DNA of 64,000 bases, taken from NCBI GenBank assembly GCA_012295275.1, contig CM022672.1, positions 13,253,995 to 13,317,994 on the forward strand, in the 5' to 3' direction. This stretch comes from Chrysomallon squamiferum. Lineage: Eukaryota; Mollusca; Gastropoda; Neomphalida; Peltospiridae. Positions 48,830 to 62,479 of the stretch are shown in pieces. The first letter of the stretch is position 1; each line of letters opens with the position of its first letter. Both the position numbers and the translations under genes were made by a program. The notes beneath the pieces were generated by a model that searched no databases, was not told where the DNA came from, and saw nothing but the letters and a program-made list of their open reading frames with translations.

Positions 48830-51800
48830 TACAGTTTGATCAGTCCTGAATCCTGGATTTATTGAAATAGAGAATTAGGGACATTAAATAATTTATCTGT
48901 AGTTTGAACTATTGATATATCACACAGAAAGAAAAGTTACTTCAGTTTTTATTTTTAAGGGTGGGGTGTGTGAGGTTTATAAAAACATTTTTGTCAAATA
49001 CTCCATAATCATTTTTTGTTTATGCTCTTGAATAAATGGTTTTATAACACATAATAATTGACACGGTGTTGTTTTTTTTAATTAAAAAATTATTTGTTTT
49101 GTGGTGTAGCTGAAGACTCATTACAAAAAGATGTTTTATTGTACTTAAAACCAGCGACATGATACACTTTTGTACAATTTATAATATAAGTGTTTATGTA
49201 TTGTGTTGTGTAACAAGTTTAGATATTGTCAAATTGATAAAAATTACAATGCATTGCTGATTTCCTTCTGTATAGTAAACATCTGAAATGAAGCCTCTTA
49301 AATTTAACAACTTTTTCATTTTAGCCAGTAGTCGCATTGCTCATTTTGTCTAATAATTACCATGTTCATTTGAGGTATATTTTGAAACTGTAACAACAAA
49401 CTGCTGTTTTATATTATGCTTTATGAATTGTGTTTAACTTAACCTTTTTCTCCAATAATTGCATAATGATCTTAATTTGTAAGAATCCATTTGTATACAT
49501 TATATGCTTACCTTATCAACAAGAAGATCCTTTTGTGAAAAGTTTGTTGCTTTTAGAAAGATTATAAACTGGATGGAAACAAAACTAATTTTTGGTATTC
49601 AGGTAAAGAACAGACTGAAGCAAAAGTTTATATTTGAAGATAAATTGTCAAAGTTAGGCAGACATACGAATAGCGTTTATATACATAAATAAACACTAGT
49701 ATTTTGTTAGTATAAATTAATATACATTTAAATGGTTATTTTTGGTTTTGTTAGGGAGAAAGACCAACTGGTTTTTTTTTTTGTTTTTTTTTATGAATGA
49801 ATCTGACTGCCAAAACCTGATGTGGAAAGTATGTTGTCACTGTTGGTCACATGTTAAATCAGTAATTCATTCTGTTTTTCAAACCAATATGCATTCATAT
49901 TCATTTTGTCTTTTTAAATTAGTCAATATATATTTTTTTAGTTTATTATATAAATACATATTTATATTATGCGCCTCCCATGCCCCTTCTTTCAGTTTTG
50001 ATAGTTTTAGGTGTTAATCATGCATTTAGAAAGAATAATTTTTAATCAAAAATATTTTTATTAAATTGCATTTTATTTTATTTTTTCAGACTGTTTGTGT
50101 GGTGTAATGCCGTGAAATTGATATGACTTGTTTATTAAAATGTCAGTTGTTTCTTCCATGACTTTTTTTTTTATTATTATTATATTTCTTAAATTTAAAG
50201 ATTATATTCTGTTTTGTGAACCATAATTCTCATGTATTAGTATGTATTATTATTATTTTTTTTATATTATTATTATTATTTTTTAACAACCATTCTACAG
50301 CTTAATTCAGTCAGATGTCTTATTGCAACAGTTGGAGTAAAGAATGTTATTGATTTGTCTTGTGTGTGCTTTTAGATAACACTGACGTGTTACATTTTCA
50401 TTTGTTGTGTTGTTGACAGATATAGTCTATATTTCAACAACTAGAATAATTCACTCGGTTCTATTTACTTTTGTGTGTGTAAACACAATGTAACAAAAAA
50501 CAACCTGTTGTACATTGTGTATGTATATGTGAACATAGATTTGATGTCGTATAATGAAACTAAATTTCTGTCTTGTTAAAATATATATAAATATATTCAG
50601 TGTACTCAGTTCGGCTGGCTGTTGTTATAGGATTGCATGTTTAATGGTTTTGGTCTTTTCCATTTTATTAGAAAAAATTATGAAAATAGTTGTCTTATCT
50701 GTATTGGTGGGGAAAATATATTGTAAGTTATTTATTAAAGTAATATTGCCTTTCGTTACACTCTTTGTAGTTTTTCAACACGGTGCATAATACAATCAAA
50801 AAATAAACCCATTGGAAATAAAATTGTTTCAGAAAATATATCTTATATTGATTGAAATTATATGAGTATGCATTTGGTATTAAAATGCTAAAGACATTCG
50901 TTTTGTAAAATAATGATATGAAGTTGGGATATTCGGTGCTTAGTTAAGTCACTTAATCTGATGAAAATGGTATTCTTAAGAAGAAAACCAAGCACAAATG
51001 TCATAAATGTAAGAATTATAAAAAATGATTTTGTTATCCGACACTTATTTTAAGATAATGGTAAATGTCTGTAAGTATTAAATTTTCTAAAAAAAACATT
51101 TTCTTTGACAATATTGCTGCTATCTTGTATCCTGGTGGAGTTACCTTCCATCTTTTTCAAAGAATCTGATTGCAAGAAATAAGTAATTACAACAACAAAC
51201 GTTTTAATGAAACAATGCCATTTGAAGTGTTCGCCGATTATTCATTTTTTATTTATGACTACACTGTGTCCTTTTTACTTTTCTGTGCATCTGGATGTTT
51301 GTTAGGTAAATAAAAAGTAAGTGATTTGTTCTTGTTACTTGTCTCTTCTGTATAAATGTTATTCAGTTATTAATTACATTTAAAACAAAATAAATAATAA
51401 TCTCACAACTTGTTTCAATTTATTTACTTGTCCATTTGACATTTCTGAGATTACTAATACCAAATTTTTTAATTTTGATTTTAAATGTGAAATTGCTAAA
51501 ATGAAAGAGGATACAATGTTAATATTCTAAAAAATAATTATATTCCCACCTGTATGTTAAAATATTTGTTTAAAATGAATAAAAACATATTGTTTAGTTG
51601 TCAGTTATTTGCTATGCTATTTATTTAGTTTTCATAAAATATCTGTTTAAAGGAATTGTGTAAAAATGAACTAAAAATTGTGTTTTCCCCAGTTGAATTT
51701 TTCTTTAATTCTCAATATTTGTGAACAGAAATAGAATGAATAAATATGACTAAATACTACATTAGAAAATTATCTACAATCCATAACATTTCATACTGAA

Positions 51801-53690
51801 AAATTGACGTCTCATTTAGAAGTAAATGCATATATGTGAATATACACAAGCACGCATGCACACATATGCAGTAAAAAATTGATACAGTTAAATACATTTT
51901 CTAGCACCAGCATAATATCAAGAAATACAATAATTTAAATGATGTAAGACATTTATTATCTTGTCCCAATGAACAAATTCTAAAACAATATTTCATCTGA
52001 CAGAATTCACAATTTTCTAAACAGTAAACTTTTTGTTAGTGTAAATAAACTCACATAAAAAGCAATAAATTAAGTAACCATGATTTTTTTTTTATTAATA
52101 ATATTTATTTAAAGTAAAAAAAAAAGAATATTTTTTTTAACATTTGTTTTCTTCTTTAAGTGTATCTAAAAAAAGTATCACAATAAAATGTTTCTGCAGT
52201 AGAGAAAAAAAGACAAATCATGAAGCTGAACATTATAATACATCACAAGATTATTTTAAAAAACCTAATAATATACAGCCAAATAATGCCACCAGTTACT
52301 GATACAATGATCCAGTTTTTATCTTCCATTATTTACACAGTAAGAGTCTAAATATACACCTACTTATGACCCTGGATGCAGAATCGGGGATTAAGTCAAC
52401 TTTAGAACTATCAATAAAAAATGTTATACTTCAGTTTTAAAACCACCAGAAAAAATACTGCATGGTTTTATGTTCAATATCTTGACTGTGAATGTTTGAT
52501 TGCCGAGGACATTATCTCTCAACATTGTTTTCTGACATTCAACTAGGTGTATCTATACATTGAAATGGGAGAGGTATCAAAACAAAGTTTATAACATAAG
52601 GAATGCGAGGATTTACCTCACCCAAAAAGTTACTTAATACCTGATTTGATATATACAGGGCCACACACATTCCCGATCATTCATGACATAAGGCATGTGC
52701 AAAATCACCTTACTGTTAAATCATATGACTAGAATGACAGAGGCAGTGCTTTTACCCCTGTCATCTCTGCAAGAACATTTATCACAAACAGGTCTGTATA
52801 TACAATCACACAGCAACTGTCTAGGTCATTTGAACTTACTTAATCTTTACTTCAATATTAAAACCACAGTGATATTTATTTTTTAATTGTTTAAAAATAG
52901 TAATAATAATAAATGAAGTAAGAAATGTCTGAAAGGGTTATTTTGGATCTATAATCATCTATGGAGAGAAAAAATCCATCAACTTATGCTAGAAAATATC
53001 TATAAATGACAATAGCACGATACACTAAAAAATAATATTAAATGCATAAATGTAATGTTAATTTGCACAATTTATGTGATTAAAAAAATAATAAAAATAA
53101 ATAAACTTTAACATGCAAATAAATCTGCAAGGAAATAAATTTTTGCCTGATGATAATATTACTAACCTGAATCAGATTTTAATAAACACTTCTTTACTTA
53201 ATATATATCAATTGTATATACTGCTTGAGCTTAAACATTAATTGGCCAAAACACACAATATCGTAAAGCATTAAGAGTTATATACACACCCATGTATAAT
53301 AGTTCTTTTATTAATTTTGAAAATTATAATTTAAAAATTTAAAAATCAGATAGATAAAAATTATATTTTGAATCATACATTTTCTGTCGGAATTGAGAAT
53401 AAATAAGTATTAAATTAATTTACAGACAGTAAAGCTGAATGTAAATATGTGAAAATTTCAAAAATCCCACAATGAATAATAGAAAACAAATAATAATAAT
53501 AATAATAAAATAAAATAAAATAAAATAAATAAATAACTGAAAAAAAAAAAAAATATATATAGCTAAATTAAATTTGAAATGCAGCGATACATTTAAGTTA
53601 TTAAAATAACAGATTTGTCTTGTTTACAATAAACCATAAATAAAAATGATTATAATAAGCACTTCTTTAAACTAATTAATGGAAGCAAGC
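48830..53690. other. Long AT-rich intergenic or extended-UTR stretch
   Basis: About 4.9 kb between SURF4 and C10. I see no exon with good splice sites or conserved protein. Open frames up to 91 codons are composed of AT-rich, low-complexity residues. It may include extended 3'UTRs of either gene. Confidence 0.55.
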
Positions 53691-53697
53691 AAACTTT

Positions 53698-53703
53698 TTT
53701 ATT
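53698..53703 (-). terminator. Possible poly(A) signal of the C10 gene
   Basis: AATAAA on the minus strand about 840 bases after the C10 stop. Other minus-strand AATAAA motifs lie further on, so the choice is weak. Confidence 0.25.
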
Positions 53704-54541
53704 AAACAAAATACATTTTTAAAGCTAATTTATTTCAAAAGGTGATGCAATATTTGCCAACATCAAACTGTATCAAAATTTGTTTCCGTTTAAAATGGAA
53801 AAATATATATATATTTTTTTTATATATATATTTTTTTTTTTGTGAAGAATGCTTGCCCAATAAGATGGTGTACAAAAAACAAAATAATTCTGTCGGAATC
53901 AAATCATCTTGATCAAAATTTGTGAGAACAATATCCTGTAACAAAACAGTGCCATGGAACTAAAAAAATGATCAAGTCAGTAAGTATCAACACCCAGCTC
54001 TAGTCAAGAACTATTTTAAATTTTTGGTTGGGATAAGATATGGTAATGAAGTCAAAATTGGTCTGTGGCCACGTTTCTGGTGTAGTGAAAACTAGATGCA
54101 TCTTAACATTGACACATCTTTAACAGCTAGACTGCAAACTGCCCCACATCAACAGCTACAACAAGCAATCTGCTTTGATTATTTTTACAAATACAAATAT
54201 ATCTTATACAAGCAATATTCATACACAAGTGTACAGAATGTGTATGAAAAAATATCAAATATATAGATATATATATATATATACCTTTTCAATATATGTT
54301 CCTTTTGTGACTGGGTCAGTGGCTGTTTTTAGCTTTTCAGCTAGCCATAAAACACCTAGCCATCATCTCTATTTCTTTTGTGTTTTTTCTAGGCTACAGA
54401 TTGAAAGCGTAAAAGAATAATATAAATCTGTTGAAAATTCTCAGCCTCTGACTCAGACTGTGGTAGTCTATGATATAAAGATTTAAAAAACAAACAAAAA
54501 AAAGAGAACTGATATATATCAATGAAAACTATAAAGTCATG

Positions 54542-55669
54542 TTAACTTGTGCCATTTTCTGCGCCTGGTTGCTGAGGACTGGCTTGCACTGGTGGCATTA
54601 ACACTGCACGAAGTAACTGGTTTAGATGAGCCACTTCTGGGTCCTGGCGTTCATAAAGTTTCAGTGCCTGTGTAAATCGAATGATTCCTGTAACAAAACA
54701 AAAATGTTAAAAATAACATTATCATTTCTAACACTTTTATTTAAAAAAGGCTTTTGTATCTTATATTGAATAATTCGTGTAAAAAGAAATGAGTTGTTAA
54801 AAATATATATAATAATTTCTAGTAGTCTTACGTTTAGATCTAAAAGCTTCAGTATCTTAAACTGAATGATTTCAGGAAATTTTTTTTAAATATAACATAA
54901 TTATCTCCACTACAGCCATATTTTTAGATATAAAAGCTTCAGTATCTTTTAATGCTCTGAAAACTGATTTTACACATTTCTAATGCTGATAGTAAACACT
55001 TTCACCAATTACTTGAGATAGGAATGGTTCACAGAATACCACTATTTGTGTAGTCAGCTCTAAATATTTAGTTGATTATTTTATAAAGGCATATTTTTTT
55101 TAGTTAGCATTTAGAAAATTACCATCCCCATCTCCTCTGAATCCATATTTTTCTATAATCTCCATTTCTATCTGTGTTGCTACAGGAAAGACAATTTGCA
55201 TAGTTTTGAGCATATCATTTCCTGCATTGTCTCTTGCCTCTTCCAAACGGACAGCATTTTCAGGCTGTTTGAAAGCTTTTAACAAGTCTTCTAGGACAGC
55301 TGAAGTAATTCAAAATTTACAATTATAAAAGAAATAATAATTTTACATGTTGTATTATATTGATTTTGAAAGTTTTTTTCTTCTTTATGTTAACATTATG
55401 AGCTATCATTATTTGTTTTCTTTCTAAATTTATTCTCAAATGAAGTTTGTAAACTTTACTTTATTTATTATTTTACTTTTTATTTTATTTTATTTAATAT
55501 TATTATTTTGTTGTTTTTTCCCAAAAAACATTTTGCCATCTAAAGACCCAAAAGCTCATAATTATTAATCAGTTGTTTTGTTATTTTTTAAATTACTAGA
55601 AAATTTTAGCAAATAAAGTTAAGTTCTGTAATTAGGCTTCAAAATTAAAAAATTCATGACAAGAAATAA

Positions 55670-55721
<52 letters not shown>

Positions 55722-56078
55722 TTATATTAATAGAATATTTTCAATGGATACTCTCAACACATCTATTTAATTCACATTTCAGTATCACTGTAATTAAAGA
55801 GTAAAGAAATATGACAAAACTGAAAAATAAAAACATTTTTTTTAAAAATGAGCACAAGTGACTTTAAGTCTGAATTGAAGAGCATTAGATTATAAGTGAT
55901 TATAAATGAAAATTAACTGTAATCCTTTCAAATAGAGTTTGGTCAGATATTTTCATTTTTATGTTGTACTCCCTCTTAGATTAATATATAAATGATACTG
56001 AGAATAATTAGGTAAAAAGTATTAAAATATTCCACCTCTACAATCTTCAACAGTAAACTGATTCATGGAGGTTGCCAT
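54542..56078 (-). CDS. C12orf57: Protein C10 (C12orf57/GRCC10 family)
   Basis: This is a small conserved animal protein of unclear molecular role; human C12orf57 mutations cause a brain malformation syndrome. The minus-strand exons are 56078-56036, 55299-55123 and 54687-54542, giving 121 aa (human 126). Diagnostic segments are AFKQPENAVRLEEARDNAGN followed by DMLKTMQIVFPVATQIEM, then EKYGFRGDGDG and IIRFTQALKLYERQDPEVA. The Pro/Gln-rich tail ends ENGTS. It has no signal peptide or membrane segment and appears helical. The start is the first Met of exon 1 (MATSMNQFTVEDC); a second Met four codons on is possible. Intron 1 has a 47-base CA repeat. It is head to head with EIF3G. Confidence 0.93.
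54833..54949. repeat. Direct repeat in C10 intron 2
   Basis: TTTAGATCTAAAAGCTTCAG plus TATCTT at 54833-54858 recurs with one mismatch at 54924-54949, a spacing of 91 bases. The intervening sequence does not obviously extend the repeat. Confidence 0.75.
55671..55717. repeat. CA microsatellite in C10 intron 1
   Basis: A perfect CA dinucleotide run of about 47 bases. Confidence 0.95.
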
Positions 56079-56534
56079 ATTTTACAGTAGTAAAAAAGCG
56101 ATAAATCTGTTCGATAAATTATAAGCTATATCTAACATAAGCTCACATATACCGATCGCAGATATAAATTATAATATTTATAAATTATAAATATAAATTT
56201 TAATGACAGAAAATAATTATGTTTTGTGAATTATAAAATGTTATAATTATGGACTGGTTGTTAGAATATTTTGGCGTTCAATTCCGATGCTCGTCCAAAA
56301 CATGATTACATTGAAAATAGTTTGGACGTTATTAAAAGACGTGTTTGTTCATGAATAAAAATTTATTATATTTTGTGAGTTAATATATTTTATATTACAT
56401 ATCATTTATTTTATTTTTCTATTTATTATTATTTTTAAAACAGATCCATATGCATAATAAAAATTCCGGCGTTTAGGTCTTTCATCAGTTTGGCAGGATC
56501 CATACATTTACGAAAAACCAGTCTATTTCACATC
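56079..56534. promoter_or_regulatory. Bidirectional promoter of C10 and EIF3G
   Basis: The two start codons are 456 bases apart. The sequence is AT-rich except for ATTCCGGCG near 56463-56471, an ETS-like core about 65 bases before the EIF3G start, followed by CTTTCATC. Function is inferred from layout. Confidence 0.5.
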
Positions 56535-57132
56535 ATGCCTTCCATCCAGGAGTAAGTTTTTTAGCTTATTTAATTTACTTATTGTTACTGTGGATCTTTC
56601 CATTTATTGTATATAGTGTTTATTAACATATTTTTGTTTTAACTTTCAGTAAACCAAGTTGGGCTGAACAAGCGGAAGAAGGATACGATGACAGTAAGTA
56701 TTAATATTTCTGTTCTATCGCATTATGATTATAATTATTATCAATATTATGTTCACTATCGTGATTGTGACGGAAGTTACTATGTACAGCATGTTCCATA
56801 TGTCATGATCATGACGGAATATTCAATTAAACTCAGAAGCGACTAAGAATGTATAGACCGATAGCATGTTGACAGAATATTCATGAATAATTTTGATTAT
56901 GGTCGATTGTTATTGTTCTACTTCATAAACTTGCATCAGCACTTTTACGCTTTTTCAAAACTGAGGGAAACAGCCTTTGTTACGGTTTAGTTATTAACTA
57001 CAATCGTATGATAATGTAATATGAAAAATATATGTATTAGAAACTGCTATATATGATATTAATGAAATTAGATTCAGGCTGAGCATCCCAGATGTTATCA
57101 AAAATGCTTGGGTCCAGAGGTTTTTATTTATT

Positions 57133-57171
<39 letters not shown>

Positions 57172-58787
57172 TATTATTATTATTATTTGGAACATAATGA
57201 AAGAGATTGTTAATTGGACATAAAAACAAAATCCATTTATATTTTACATATAGCTTAAATGGAATTAGTCTTCCAATAGTTATATATATAACATTTTTAA
57301 TAATTTTGAGAAGAAATAAAATAATTTGTGCAATAAATCACCAGAAAACTTTAAGATAACACTGTACTTGAAAAAAAATATATCAGATTTGGAAATTTTG
57401 AATAATGGATTCTCAGCCTGTAATATGAAATCTTTGCTTTTATGTGAAATATGTAAAGCAGCCAGAATAAAAAACTAGTTTTCCAGATTTTCATTTAACT
57501 GTAGCACTTCTGAACATAGAGCTTCATAAACTGGAATATAATAGCTTGAAACATCGACCATTCTTAATGTCCTCATGTCAAGCTCTTTTTCCAAACAAAT
57601 AACCAAGTTGTTATTTTATTAACTAACTAAAGAAAATGAACATGGCTAAGATGTTTATGAAATGCCACAGCTGTCTACATTTAAAGTTTACATTTTCATT
57701 AAAAATAATAAAAAAAACAGTTAAAGAATTGTTTGGTGACAGACACAGGAATAAAATTATTAATGTGTAATATCATTCAGTGATTGAATATGAAATGGTA
57801 ATGACGTTCACTCCTCTTTTATAAAGGATTTGAGTCATGTTGTGTTTTAAGTGTGCATGTTCTTGAGATTCGTGTTCATTTGAACTGGCAGTGTATTGTG
57901 ATTGTTGGTGTTTAATGCATCTGCTTGCAGTATTGGAGATATTTTCACATGGGAAGACGTCATTGTTGACACTGAAAGATAGAGGAGAAATACCATTTCT
58001 CTATGAATTAAGATATATTTGGCATTTATGAATAATTTCATGTTGATTGTATATTTAACAAGTTCATTTTAAATTAACCTTATTAATTTTGTTGCCATAA
58101 TTAATGTGTTGGTTTTTGTGTTTGTTTCAGTTGCTCTGCCACCACATGAAGAATATGATGAAAAGAATGGACTGAAAAAAATCATTGAATATAAAAAAAA
58201 TGAAGATGACAAGTTGGTCAAGGTATTATGTTATGATTTTGAATTATCAGAAAATCATAATGTGATCTTATTTGAAATCTTATTGAATGACCAGAAAGTA
58301 AAAACAAGAATATATCATCTTCCAATGTTAGAGTAGTAGAACAAATATGTTTTGCAAATAAAAAAACATTCCAAACAAACACTTTTATTCATATCTATCA
58401 GCATGAACTTACAGAAACAATTCAAGCAATTTAATGTCTCAAAGCTTATTAATCTTTGGATTCTATTTAAAATCTGTATTAAGTATTGAAATTATTATGA
58501 TAATAAAGCATCAGCATTGTTGATGTTTGTTCAGCAGAGACACAGAGATAATGATTAATAAAAATGCTTTTTTAAAATTTAGATACGGTTTACGTTTAAT
58601 AAGAATATACAAAAAAAACCCACTTTATTTAAAGGAATTAAATCTTTTTATATTAAAATTTAATTTATAGTTTGTTGTGATACATTATTATGTTTATTTT
58701 CAGGTTACAAAGACATACAAAGTTGAAACAAGAAGAGTTTCCAAGTCCATAGCAAGAAGAAAGGTTTGTTTTCATCAGCATTCAAGC

Positions 58788-58859
<72 letters not shown>

Positions 58860-61800
58860 TATATAACTAAAGAATTAAGAATGTTAATTTTCATCTGTTT
58901 GGAAATATTTCAATTTAATATAATGATATAACAAGTCCATCTAACACATGGAAATCAAATGATAAAACACTGTTTTAGAAAATGAATGAATGATCATTAA
59001 TTTAACATATCTTAATATTAATATATATATATATATATATATATTTATTTATTTTTTTTTATTTATTTTTTTTTTTTTTTTTTGGGAACTTGTTTTATGA
59101 TTTTGGAGAAAGAGGAAACCAGAATCTGCATCATTATTATATAAAATGTGTTGAAATCTTTGTTAAATAAAACCTTTCTAATATAACAGGTGTGGAGAAA
59201 GTTTGGTGCTGCTGAACGTGACCCACCTGGGCCAAACCCAGCTAACACGATCATGTCTGAAGAAATCATGATGCAGTTTGTACTAAACAAAGAGGTAATG
59301 TTATTCCAGGAGTTGCTTCCCTTGATTCATTTAAACCTAAGTCTAATAATATTCACAAAAAGAAAACTGTCAGAAGTGTCAGTCTTTAAAATAAATACTG
59401 AAACTTCGCAAAAATGGTAACTGAAGAGATATATTATTTTTTAATGTATTTAGTTTATTTCCTATTATTTTTGACTGTTAATTTGGTAAATATTTTTAAA
59501 AAAATCATTTATGTTTATTGTTATATTAATATTATTGTTACTGTTTTTCCTTTTCCTTCCTCTTCTTTTTTTTTTTTGTGCAAATTTTAAATAATAATTT
59601 TTACCATTTATATCAATCTAAATTAAAAAACTGTAGAATAGAATAATCCCTCCCCATAAAAAAAACAACCCAGCAACAATAAAAAAAAAAAAAAAAACAA
59701 CAACAAAGGAAAACAAATTTAACTAAAGAAATATTTTGATTTACTTTCAGCAAACAGCCAATGAAGATGAAGACCCACTGGCAAAACTGAAAAACCAGAA
59801 AATTGTCCAGTGCAGAATCTGTAAAGGTGACCACTGGACTACTCGGTGTCCTTACAAGGACACACTGGCTCCTATCCAGGAGAAACTCAATGAAGACCAG
59901 AAGAAACCGGAAGTTGCTCCTGTGTCTCCTCTGACATCGACAGGAGCCAAGGCGCCAACTGGAGGAAAGTACGTACCTCCCAGTATGAGAGAAGGAGCCA
60001 CTAAAGGAAGAGGTGAAGCCATGATGCCGTCACAGAGGAAAGGTAATTTGTGGAAGCTGCAACATTTTGAGTGTGCAAAGTATTGTTAATTAGTAACATT
60101 ACATATATCTGTGTGTGTGTGTACATGTATATATTTGTTTATCAAACAATACAGCCTTTGTTAAAAATAAAATTTATTTCGAATTTTTCATTAAAATTCA
60201 TACTAACTAATGGTTTAAAAAAAATTAAAAAATTAAATGTAGACTATGACTTAATGGAATCCAAGAGTTATTTCCCTTATAGCCTAATCATAAAGGATCT
60301 CATTGTAAATTAGAAATAAATATGTTCATATTATTATTTTTTTCTTAAAGTTATATTGCAAGTAATAAAAAAAGTTATGTAAAAATCTGATTGATGTATA
60401 ACTTTAAATCTTTTGTTTAAACATCATGTTTTAAACAAAAATAAAATAACTTTAAATACTGTTTTGTTGTAGTAATCGTTTTAATTACAATTTCACTGTA
60501 CCAGCATATGCACTCACATATCAGTTTAATATTCAAATATTCAAATTCATGACAATGACTTTATTCTCGTAGAAGAATGTAGTACAGATATATAATAACA
60601 AAATTAAAATTAACACCTTGACAATATATATGTTTTTTAACATGCATGCTGGAATATAATTTGATGGTTTCATAAATGGTTTATTATCTATATTTATTGT
60701 TTCAGATGAAGCTGCTACAATCCGAGTAACAAACTTGTCAGAAGATACACGGGAATCTGATCTTCAAGAACTCTTCAGACCGTTTGGTCCCATTTCCAGA
60801 ATCTACCTGGCCAAAGACAAGATTACTGGACAGTCAAAGGTAAGCCTTTTGTTCTAGTCAGAAACTTAAAAACAACATTTTATTTATTTTTAACATCTGT
60901 TTATCAAAAGGTATTTGAAAATAACAAACATAAAAATTAATTAATACTTTTTTGTGTTTGTATATGCCTTAATAGTATTAGTTCCATTTGTAGAGAGTGA
61001 TTTTTAACTTATTTATTAAAAGGTTATTCTGTTAAACATCATAGAAATTGGATTTTTGTTATATGTGTATGTCTTAATGCAATTAAGCATATTCATATTC
61101 AGTTTGTGGTGAGTTTTAAAGAAACGTGCTATTTTATCTAATATATTGGAAAATGTAGATAATAAATGAAGAATTGCATCAAAGTTGCTATTGTTACTTC
61201 TTTTTACTTACATATTGATATGTGTATGTAACTGATCTATACTCATAACACATTTTGCTAAAAGATGTATTGAGTCTTTACTGTTTCAGCATACACACTT
61301 GTTATACCAAATTGTCACTAGGACACAAAAATAGAGATATTTAGAGTTGCAGAATATGACAGGCTGTTATTGATAGGTTTTCTTGATACCAGTGAGTAAG
61401 AAATTAAAAAATGCATATATGCATGACTGTGTCCATGTCCATGTTTTTGTCTACATTCATGTCCATTTCTGTGTCCACATCTACATCCACATCCACATCC
61501 ATGTTCACCTCCAAGTCCATGTCCATGCCAGTGTCTACATGTTCATCTGTTTGTAGTGACCTGCTTTGTTTGCCTACGTTAAAACGTTTGTTAATTGTTT
61601 GCAGGGTTTTGCTTTCATCAATTTCCACCGACGTGAAGATGCTGCCCGAGCTATTGCTGGTGTGTCCGGATTTGGATACGATCATCTCATCCTCAATGTG
61701 GAATGGGCAAAGTAAGTAGTTTAGAACTCACAGCTCTTATAACACAAGAGTCTTAAACAGCTTTCTTAGCATGTGACAAGCAGCTGATGTTTGGTATATC

Positions 61801-62150
61801 ATGAATCACAAAGTAAGAGTATAAATTGATTTTTCTTGTTGAAATAATAGCTGATCAGTAATACTAATAGTTTAATATGTTGTTGAGGGTTGTTTTTTTT
61901 TGGTGTTTTTTTACAGTTATGATGTGGTTCTTCTGTTTGTAATAAGATTTCTTGAATTCTTATATAATTTGTTCACTCTTATAATTCTTTGTTTTCTTGC
62001 CCATTTTTATATCATTTTCCTCAAATTAACAAATTAAAGCAAACGATTTTTACATATGTCTATTTTATATACTCTGATTGTAGCAAGCATGTATTTCTTT
62101 GTAACATTTATTTTTTTGTTTTGTCTTGCAGACCTTCGGGTACCACCTGA
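56535..62150 (+). CDS. EIF3G: Eukaryotic translation initiation factor 3 subunit G
   Basis: This is an RNA-binding peripheral subunit of eIF3 that binds eIF3i and helps scanning on the 40S ribosome. The exons are 56535-56551, 56650-56693, 58131-58222, 58704-58763, 59190-59294, 59751-60042, 60706-60839, 61605-61711 and 62132-62150. All phases close, giving 289 aa (human 320). The N-terminal part reads [14 protein letters not shown] and [21 protein letters not shown] zinc knuckle [13 protein letters not shown] starts at C127 (C-x2-C-x3-H-x4-C). A linker with [12 protein letters not shown] leads to one RRM (about 206-286) with RNP2 IRVTNL and RNP1 GFAFINF. The protein ends WAKPSGTT. The stop lies in a 19-base last coding exon, a layout that is easy to miss. 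Head to head with the C10 gene. Confidence 0.97.
57121..57188. repeat. TTTA/TTA microsatellite in EIF3G intron 2
   Basis: Five TTTA units pass into a long TTA run with one interruption. Confidence 0.9.
58788..58857. repeat. AAT microsatellite next to an EIF3G donor site
   Basis: About 23 uninterrupted AAT units begin only 25 bases after the exon ending at 58763. Further on in the same intron are an AT run (about 59023-59044) and a poly-T tract (about 59066-59083). Confidence 0.95.
61428..61547. repeat. Degenerate hexamer repeat (TCCATG/CACATC) in an EIF3G intron
   Basis: About 20 units of six bases, variants of GTCCAT and ATCCAC, lie just before the exon encoding RNP1. It is open on both strands and would encode Met/Ser/Thr-rich or Asp/Met/Val-rich peptides. 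No splice site or homology supports coding use. Confidence 0.8.
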
Positions 62151-62453
62151 AAAAGTTATTTCAAGGACGTAACAAGAAATTTATGTTGCAGAAACTCTTT
62201 GGATTAAAATATTCTAACATTCTGTCTCTACTTCTTTTAATAACTTTAATACATGATCGATCAAATCATGTCTTGCCACATGGCCTAGTATTCAGCTTTA
62301 GCCAACAAAAGCAGAGTAAAACAAAATTTTTGGTTAAAAATAGGTTTATATATATCTTACCTCTTTGATCCAGTGACAAAATTAATAGATATTATCCTGT
62401 GTTTTAGAGCACTTCTATGAAATTTGTTTTTTTGCTGGATGTCTTGTTAACTG

Positions 62454-62459
62454 AATAAA
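62454..62459 (+). terminator. Candidate poly(A) signal of EIF3G
   Basis: AATAAA in TTAACTGAATAAAAGGAACA, about 300 bases after the stop, the first canonical signal downstream. Confidence 0.6.
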
Positions 62460-62479
62460 AGGAACACTTTTTGCCAACA

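Noticed and set aside
58677-58931. Frame encoding a poly-Ile stretch
   Set aside because: Translation of the AAT microsatellite inside an EIF3G intron.
61404-61719. Open frames on both strands across the hexamer repeat
   Set aside because: Repeat-derived peptides; the plus frame also runs over the true EIF3G exon in a different frame.
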